A DNA stretch of 17,589 bases from Saccoglossus kowalevskii (lineage: Eukaryota > Hemichordata > Enteropneusta > Harrimaniidae). The notes under the pieces were generated by a model, which was given only the letters and a program-made list of their open reading frames with translations, searched no databases and was not told the origin of the DNA. This document shows positions 1 to 7,744 of this stretch, piece after piece. The stretch's first letter is position 1. Every line of letters starts with the position of its first letter. The position numbers and the translations under genes were made by a program. The stretch lies in contig NW_003114463.1 of assembly GCF_000003605.2 (NCBI RefSeq), positions 305,387 through 322,975 of the forward strand, written 5' to 3'.

Positions 1-753
1 ATTGGTTGGTCATTCACCTGATTATTCACCTCATATTCTTCTTTGATTTGTCTTTATAGAACGTTCCAACAGGACCCAATAATAAACCAAAGATACCTGT
101 GGTGATATCTCAATGTGGAGAAATGTGATAGACATGCAAACAAAACTGTATTACCTGTAGCATACAAGTCTTAAGTCAGAGAAAATAAACATGGAGAAAA
201 TGACATATTTTAAATACATGATACGACACAAATGTGGATGGCCTTGCCTGAACCTTTGAATTTGAACCTGCTATCCTGGATTACCCTGGAAGACTATGTA
301 TTCAAGAGGAAAAAGCTGTTTTTGAGATAAACACACTACAACAGGCAATTGTGGTCTTACAATGTATGAAACACAGTCCCTCCGTTGATGTGGTGGGACG
401 GTACTAAGACCAGTACTCACCAAAGTGGAAATTGTCTGTGGGTCAGTTTTCTGTAGTGGCTGAGACAGAACATCAATCACTGACAATGAATGAATTCAAA
501 ATTGGTGGTGAATGTGACATTCACTGCTTTATGGGTAAAAATGTTTCCACCTAAATTTCTTAGATTACTTGACCATGCATTTTCTGTCAACAGTGAATGT
601 GAAACGAGGATGGCAGCAGTGGTCATTCTCACTGCTTCGTTGGGTATGTGTCGCAAATTAAATTTATTTTGTTTATAATAAATAAATAACAGGAAAAAAA
701 TATTATCTAAATCTATATTAAGTTGAAGAGAAAGTCATTGATGCAATGGATTA

Positions 754-796
754 GCGCGTGTGTGTGCGTGTGCACATACGCATACGTGCGTGCGTG
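754..796. repeat. Alternating purine-pyrimidine (GT/GC) tract, 43 nt
   Basis: Every step from 754 to 796 alternates purine and pyrimidine, mixing GCGCG, GTGTGTGTG, CACATACGCATACG and TGCGTGCGTG. It is a decayed dinucleotide microsatellite and a good candidate for forming Z-DNA. Short open frames through it on both strands are not genes. Confidence 0.9.
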
Positions 797-1027
797 GTGA
801 TTACACCCTGGAGTCAGTACTGCAATTGCATGCAGAGATTGTTTTAAAAAGGGAACAGGGACGCAGCGCACTCTTGGGAGCAGATCCTCTGGCAACCATC
901 AAATTTGGATTGACCAGGAATCATATGTGGAGACAGTCTTCAACTGTGACCTGTCTGATAGTAATTTTGGTCCCAGGGAAGCCATAGAATGCTCAATTTT
1001 AATTATCAAAAACTCCACACCCTGGTA

Positions 1028-1087
1028 GGGAGAACCCTATCTCCCCCACTTGGTGGCGCCGCTGAATTGCAGTGCTCCCTCTTGCAG
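1028..1087. promoter_or_regulatory. Pair of CTCF-like motifs in a GC-rich island
   Basis: CCACTTGGTGGCGCC (1046-1060) differs from the classic CTCF core CCASYAGRKGGCRSY at one position. A second AGAGGGAGCAC-type motif lies on the opposite strand at 1069-1087. A GGGAGA/TCTCCC hairpin (1028-1045) immediately precedes them. Binding is not shown by sequence alone. Confidence 0.35.
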
Positions 1088-1550
1088 TTTTTTTTTCTAG
1101 AAAAACCCCTGGTATGTGTAAGTAATTAACACTGAATTCAGTGCCTAATTGTGTGTGCAGGTGATTGCACCTATAACTGCATGTGTAAAATAATAAAAAA
1201 AAAACAATATTTCAATAAATTCTCAGATGCATTGTTTACTTCCATGGTGCATCTCACTTGGAAGGTGTATAACATTCGCTGTGGTCTATAATCTCATGTC
1301 CGAATTTTCTGTGTTGGTGGTTCATCCCACTACAACTTGCAACAACATTACAAAATCGGGTACACATAATTGATCTAGTTCTTGAATAGTTACAGGATTG
1401 GGGGGGGAGATAAATGTAAATGAGATTATGTAGATTATGTAGATTTTGTTCGAGCGCCTGCAAGTAATATAAATTGCAGTCTAAATATATGCAAGTTTAC
1501 TAACCCCCAACCGTTTTCATTTTAAATCAATGTCTTTCAAATTTTGTTCA

Positions 1551-2193
1551 TTTTTTAGCTCCGTTGTCGACAAAGTCGAGCGGAGCTTATAGTATTACTG
1601 ATTGTCCGTCGCTGGCGTCGTCAACTTTACATTTTCGACTTCTTCTTAAAAACAACAAACTGTATAGCTGTGAAACTTTCTAGGAAGGTACCTTGGGTGC
1701 TTCTCTCTCAGATTTGTTCATTTCGTGATAACTTTAATTCTCTAATTTTGGTGAATATTTTTGGTAAAAAGTGATATTTTCGACTTCTTGTTAAAAACCG
1801 CAAGTCCGATTGCTTAGATATTACATACCGTTGTAAGTACTACATGTGGACCGGTCTCAGATTTGTTCATTTCGTGATGATACCTTTAATTCTCTAATTT
1901 TCATGAATATTTTTGTCATTTTTGGTAAAAAGTGATATTTTCGTCTTTTTGTTAAAAACCGCAAGTCTGATTGCTTTGATATTACATATATAGGTACTAC
2001 ATGTGGACCTCTCTCAGATTTGTTCATTTTGTGATGATTTTGTTCTTCAATTATCTAATTTTAATGAATATTTTTGATAAAAAGTCTGATTGCTTTAATA
2101 CTATACATACTGTTCATTTTCTATCATGTTCTTTAATTGCAATGTGCATTGATAACAGCGGAGCTATCTCAGCCGACAGGCTGCTAGTTTTTT
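1551..2193 (+). mobile_element. Non-autonomous repeat element with hairpin ends (AGCTCCG/CGGAGCT family)
   Basis: The left end is a foldback, AGCTCCG (1557-1563) with CGGAGCT (1581-1587), enclosing TTGTCGACAA. The right end repeats GCGGAGCTAT (2158-2167), followed by a CAGCC-GACA-GGCTG hairpin (2170-2183), CTAG and six T. Six T also precede the left foldback (1551-1556). Between the ends lie three tandem units that start with CTCAGATTTGTTCATTT. The segment with GATTGTCCGTCGCTGGCGTC resembles, from memory, abundant non-coding repeats in mollusc genomes. No coding sequence is present. The CTAG-after-hairpin end is Helitron-like, but I see no clear Helitron 5' end, so the class is open. Confidence 0.7.
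1707..2100 (+). repeat. Three tandem units of about 150 bp inside the repeat element
   Basis: Units start at 1707, 1856 and 2013, giving periods of 149 and 157 bp. Each begins CTCAGATTTGTTCATTT(C/T)GTGAT, continues through TTTAATTCTCTAATTTT-like sequence and GTGATATTTTCG, and ends with a TACATGTGGACC-like stretch before the next unit. The third unit is shortened and diverged. They probably arose by internal duplication of the mobile element. Confidence 0.85.
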
Positions 2194-4889
2194 AAAATCG
2201 CTCATGCATAAATTAAAGCATGTTAGAAAAACCTGACTTGGGAACCTACATCACTGCACGCACTCGTACAGTGTGAATAGTTTATAATGAACCCGCCTTA
2301 ATTGACTCCACTGTTTTTAGTAGTCACTCAACAGAATATTCAATACAAATACTGTACACATGTACTTTTAAATTGTCTGCGGCATTTTTACTCGTTATTC
2401 GCCATGGCAACTGTGTGCAGGAGAGACAAATGCAGCTGTTTTCTACAAGTGGTGAACGAAGACGTTGACCAGAATATTTGACTTTGTAAACAACACAACT
2501 GAATCAACAGTTTACATCCCAATGTTGGGAACTCTGTATTGAATCGAGCAAATAATCTATGAATCCTAGAAATTCTAATTGGTGCAAAATCAGACCAACT
2601 ATGAATCGTGTTCTCAAAATATAAACCATAGAATAATATGTGAACCACATAAAACTGTAGGTTAAATTAAAAATTTAAAAAGTTTGCCCATTTGAAAACT
2701 GGGAAGTTGTTTACAAATGTTTTATTCATTCCTCTGTGGCAACAATTACCCCCCCCCCCCGAGTTTGTGCACTCTTTTTACTCTTCACCCCAGTCAATTT
2801 TATCTCGCAAAATAAACCCTGCACTTCCTACTCTCTTTTTAAGCTGGGAACCTTTAATCGACAATTTTCAAAGGCCAAGGAATGTCTAGAAATTAAAAAA
2901 TATGTCTGAACAAATATCCAGTTTAATTTGTATTCAAATGAGATGTCATGACCCATTTTATTATTTCCTGAGATATATACCCACTCACAGATTTTTAATT
3001 AAGTACACTCCACCAGGTTGTAACTGTAATTGGGCAATAGCTAGTTTCTTCAAGAAATAAATAAAATATGGAAATGTCTCATTTTTGTCAATTTACCATG
3101 CAGGTTGGTAACCTTCTTAAATGCAGACCAACTATTTGTTATCGAACATGTATTTTTAATTCGTGTGTTTAAATGTAAGACCTGCATACAACTCTTCTTA
3201 TAAAATCACTTGTGATGTCGCACTTTTGTCCCTCGCAGTGTGCATTTCCCATAACTCCCTCCACTGCAGTTCTTCCATGAGAACCAACAGGTGATTTTAA
3301 CAGCCCCTCTCTATTACAACTATTTTCATGGTTCATCAGGTGCTCTCGTAATCAAAACGTGCAATTTCCTCTTCAATTGTGCAAGAGCTGGTTTTCTCCA
3401 GTGGCAAGACTTGGAAATGTGAGCCTGATTCTTCCAATCAGCCAATAGTGGTTACTCTACTGGCTGCGCGAAGCAGGTGATTGGTGAAGGAATTCAATCC
3501 AAAAAGTTACTCGGGGTTATACACATGTATCCGATGTAATGTACATTTTATCAGTTACATAATAGGTATATCGCAATGACCACTTTGGGCAATATGTAGA
3601 ATAGTTTTAAACAAAGAGCTTACAGTTGTGACAATCATTGTCTGTTTGACAGGTGAATTGGCAATGATGGTCGATTGAGAGTCATGGTTGAAGTCGGGTG
3701 TTCCCCCTTAGTGATTCTAAGATAGAAACGCTGTTTATTACATAACCTCAGAATTAAAATTTGCATACACTCTGTGAAAATTCTTTGAAAATGTAACTGC
3801 AAAATAGTGCATCACATTGGAAATTTTTTTCATAATTATGTACCCATGTTTATCCCGCCATTCCATTTTCTGTATACACCATGAATAGGGCTCAAGGTTG
3901 TTTTTTTAGCCTATTCTAATGACACCTGAATGCACTAAATTAAAACTGCAAATATGTAAATTCAACAGTGGAATGTATTTTTTCCTTCACAATAATCTGG
4001 CGAGTTTTCCTACATCAAATTCTTTAAATTATCGAAGGGAATATTTTCCCATTCTTCAGTATCAAACGGGTATAAATATCCAAACTATAATGGTGACCAT
4101 TGTTCAGACCAGTTACCTATTTTATCATTGAATTTAAATTGAAGTTGTACAGTATTACAAAAGGTTCCAAAATAAATTGATCACGTAAACTATCTTTCTG
4201 TTGGATATTTCTTTGAAGATTCTTAGCAACATTTGGTACTTCTAATCCTAAAAGCAGGCATCCCTGGAAACAAACATTTGTAGTGAAAATCCTGTACAGA
4301 ACACACTGGGCTTTTTTTTTAACGTTACCCATGTGGGTAACTCGAGTGGTGAGGATGAAAATTAAAATTGTGGTTGTAAATATGGCTGAATATCATTGGA
4401 TGTTGTCATCCGTATCTAAATTACAACTGTTGACTAGCACTGTTTTTGAATCGCATTACAGATGGTGCTTGTGGACGATTGATTTTGCGGGGGATATTTT
4501 TTGTGAAAACCATTTTCAATCAGATTTCGAACAAAGGATTTGGGTATTTGAAATATTACTAAAATGAAAAACATATTTGCAGAAGAGTTTTACACTTTCA
4601 TAACCAATTATTATGGGATATCAATTGGAGAATTTATTTTCTAATTCAAACACACCAATCAAATACTACCGGTAGTATAGTTTGTACTTTCAATATGCAA
4701 GTTTCCAACAGTTGAATGCTAAAGTCAAGATTTTTACAAGGGATATTTCAATCTTCCAAGAGAGATTGACAGAGAGGTGAAAAATTTCATTATCAATTTA
4801 TTGGGGCACCCACTGTATTAGAGTTGCAAACCTCAGAGACTGTGTGTGAGAATTATTTATAATGTGCAGTCATAATTTCCCACACTAGA
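2194..4889. other. Intergenic, no gene seen
   Basis: The open frames here are short, lack splice logic and have no recognisable domain. Three CCAAT/ATTGG boxes cluster at 3434-3484. The stretch also holds the C12 run and the 16-bp palindrome at 4663. Nothing else stands out. Confidence 0.6.
4663..4678. repeat. Perfect 16-bp palindrome ATACTACC/GGTAGTAT
   Basis: The two 8-nt halves are exact reverse complements with no spacer. It lies in otherwise AT-rich non-coding DNA. It could be a dimeric protein-binding site or the end of a decayed foldback element. Confidence 0.8.
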
Positions 4890-5087
4890 TACTGTAAAAT
4901 ATTTTATTTTCACTGAAAAGACTTGTTGGGTGTTTTGTATGGAATTTTATTTTCACTAGTTGTTGAATATAAAATAACTGTATAGGAAGAAAAAGGTAAA
5001 TTTACTGGATTGTATTTTCACTGAATCAGCCCTTCAGTGAAAATAGCGAAAAATAAAATCCAAGTGAAAATAACGTATTTTACAATA
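4890..5087. mobile_element. TA-flanked foldback MITE, about 194 bp
   Basis: Terminal inverted repeats of 22 nt lie at 4893-4914 (starts TGTAAAATA) and 5063-5084 (ends TATTTTACA) and match at 20 of 22 positions. TA occurs just outside each end (4890-4891 and 5086-5087), as expected for a Tc1/mariner-type insertion. Inside, a perfect 13-bp hairpin (5013-5025 with 5033-5045, loop TCAGCCC) is built from the same TATTTTCACT motif, which also recurs at 4943-4957. It has no coding capacity. The family assignment is inference from structure. Confidence 0.75.
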
Positions 5088-7314
5088 GGGGATTTGTGCA
5101 AATTATTAAAAGTAAACCATGTGGTCTTGATCTTTTCACTAAGATGCAACATTTATATGAATGTTGAGGCAAGTATTTGGTAGCACACCATATGAAAGTT
5201 TGATTGGATTTGGAGTATGAATTATTCGGAACTATAAGCAGGGTTTTTACCAGGATTAATCATACGTACCATGAAATGGATTGTGGCAGTATTCACAATG
5301 GATTAGCATTTATATCACATGCAATAAAATTACATTTCCCAGCATGTGTATTTGTTTCTTTAATCTATAATCATTATGGGTGATAATTTCTAATTTAATT
5401 TATTGGGTTTGATATTTCAGGAATATTCACTAGGTTTTAATTTGAGCACATTTATCGGCAAGATAAACCCAAGCAAATAATCAAGTCCTATTCTCGGGGG
5501 GGGGGGGGTCGCTGACATCCGGGCATTTTCACTACCTGGCAACCATCATGGTGAAAACAAAGGCCAAAAACTCCTACATGTACACAACACATATAAATTT
5601 GGTTGATCAAGGTTACTTCAAAGTTGAGTTTGTGCTGTTTTCACCTGCATTCCACAGCAGCTTGTGCAGTGTTCATTGAAATGCATGGTACAGTGGTGCC
5701 GTCTTAGCAACATAAAACATTTTGTAACGAAGCTCCATTCCCGCAATTACAGTAGCTAGGCACACAACAAAACGGAATGTTACTAAGGTTTTGATACATG
5801 TGCAAAGCCTGTTTTAGCTAAATTAAGAATCTGCTAACTTGTGCATTGAGCCAAATTTGCTTTAATGGCTGGAATGCAATCTATTAACCAAAATGAACCA
5901 GTTACTGCATGCGACAAAATATATTGATTAAAAACATTATATACATGCAATGCAGGAAATTGAATATTTCCCCCCATCGATTCATAAACATTATGAATGG
6001 TATTTGGGCATCTGTACAACCACAGCAAGATTTCATACTTTTCCGTTGCACACTTTTCCAATTTTTTTACAATAACATATTAAAACCAAACTGAAAGCAA
6101 CTCAGAACTGTGGTGCATGAAAATATCACATCACTATAAATTACCCAGAACTCTCAAACATTTGTACTATCTGACATCGATTTCTTTAAAACTTGTTGCC
6201 TTAATATTTATTATAGGCTCAATGGTATGTTTCACAATGTGACCAGAATGTCAAATTCACCAACTTTAATGAAAAACATTTACAACAGTGATGATTCTGA
6301 TCTTCGGAAAATACAAAATGTACAATTACCGACACAAGTACTTGTCTCACAACCACATGGCACTAATATGCATATTTGTTTTCTCTATTGAAAGATTCTG
6401 CTGGAGATTCCTTCGTCATCTAAGTGTTGTATAGTACGGTTTATCAAGTTTGGTTTACCGTTGACAAAATTAACCCTTCTGTATACACGTTTTCAGTATG
6501 CTAAATCACATCCACAGCTGGCCTTGTACTGCCGATATTCACAAAACTTCTCAATATCTTAGTACAACTCACAAAGGATTGTGGGTAATCACAGGCACTG
6601 TACAGCAACAGATGGATCATCAGAAGCAGGTGTTGCATAGACCTATTTACATGCACCTATTAATTCCAGCTTAAGGCTAACACTAGTCAGGAACTGCCAT
6701 TTTTTGCCCATTTATAAAATGTGGATACCTTAATTTTTAATTAATTTTGGACAATCAACAAGTAGGGTATAACGCCAAGGAAATCTGTTTCTATGAAAAA
6801 GTTTGGTTCACCTTTCAATTGATTAAAATAGTTTAAATTCCCTTGAACTGTTGTCTGTAAACTTGGTTTCATGACCTTCCAAATTCTGCTTAGAGTACAT
6901 GCTTAACACAGCCGTGAGTAGTTAAAAACTGTCCTATAAAAGAAACATGGCATGCATCTCCGACTCTACATCAATTGAAAAATTTTCACGTGAAATTGAT
7001 TTCTTTTAATTAGTTCATTAGTAACTGGATGCAATCACAACTGAATTCGTTGACTGATCAGCTGCTGGCAAAACAGTTAATTTGTGAATACTATAGCTGC
7101 TGTACATTGTGTCAAAGGTTCAACAAAAATGTTGGCAAAACTTTAAAATACTCGCCCATGGAAAGAATTCCTGCACAAGGCATGCACTAAGAGCAAATAA
7201 GGTATATGCGTGACCATCTTTTCGAGACTTGCACCCACATCATATTATGAACATAAATAGGGGCAGGGTCATGACAAGGACACTGAGGGGGGATGGGAAG
7301 AAAAAAATCAGAAA
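5088..7314. other. Intergenic downstream of YBX, no gene seen
   Basis: The region contains a G13 run and several motifs of the ZNF143/Staf type (5330-5348, 5370-5384, 6576-6589). Open frames near 5834-6094 on both strands overlap each other and show no protein-like composition. Part could belong to a longer YBX 3' UTR. Confidence 0.6.
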
Positions 7315-7663
7315 CATCTTGTGCTGCTCAACCCTTTATTCATGCTTTATTATGCACATGTTGCATGTTTTTTTCACACAAGGTTTTACACAAGAGGATG
7401 TATTCCAACTCTCTTATTAGTAAGGTATTAAACAAGTAGGAAATAATATTTTCTAGAAAATAGGTTTTTAAGTAATGACATGTCTGCATTTTTTTTCGCT
7501 GTCTACAACTACCAATTTTAAGAGCACTTCCATGTCATTTTTTTTCATGGTGCCGTTTTTTCAAAAGCTGGTAAAAATTCTTAGCAAGCTCAACAGACAT
7601 GTCATGACTGTATCCCCCTTTAAAATGCGCAACATGTGCCTGTCCCAAGTTACTACAGTTTGT
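7315..7663 (-). other. YBX1: YBX 3' untranslated region
   Basis: The region runs from the stop codon to just past two AATAAA hexamers. It is A/U-rich with several A/T homopolymers. It contains a perfect 12-nt inverted repeat (7475-7486 with 7594-7605), with a smaller CCATG/CATGG foldback between its arms. The 3' end is inferred from the poly(A) signals only. A longer transcript using a later signal, for example near 6207, cannot be excluded. Confidence 0.6.
7335..7351 (-). terminator. Tandem poly(A) signals of the YBX gene
   Basis: Read on the minus strand, AATAAA occurs at 7351-7346 and again at 7340-7335. A T-rich stretch (GATTTTTTTC) follows about 30 nt further on and could serve as the downstream element. 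Cleavage is expected around 7310-7325. Confidence 0.65.
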
Positions 7664-7744
7664 TTATGCTTGGGTTTCTTCAGGTTTTTGAGTCTCTGTT
7701 TGTGTTGGTGTCTGCGTTGGTTGTGATGGTGGGCTGTTCTCATT
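7664..7744 (-). CDS. YBX1: YBX terminal coding exon 7 (Pro/Gln/Thr-rich C-terminus)
   Basis: The exon follows the acceptor TTTGTTTACAG. It encodes 26 residues beginning [18 protein letters not shown] and ending ETQA, then TAA at 7666-7664. The composition, Pro/Gln/Thr-rich and mildly acidic, fits the disordered end of YBX proteins. The open frame that runs across this exon as [11 protein letters not shown] is a different frame. Confidence 0.9.
   Translation of the reverse strand, partial: NENSPPSQPTQTPTQTETQKPEETQA

Larger units (their letters stand above)
1..1550. other. Intergenic, no gene seen
   Basis: Apart from the alternating tract and the CTCF-like island, the region is AT-rich without supported exons. 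An odd 17-nt palindrome, GTGAATGT-G-ACATTCAC, lies at 508-524. Parts of it recur near 593-645 (GTGAATGTGA, then CATTCTCACTGCTT), which hints at an old local duplication. Confidence 0.6.

Noticed and set aside
2001-2195. 64-codon plus-strand open frame
   Set aside because: It lies inside the tandem part and right end of the mobile element.
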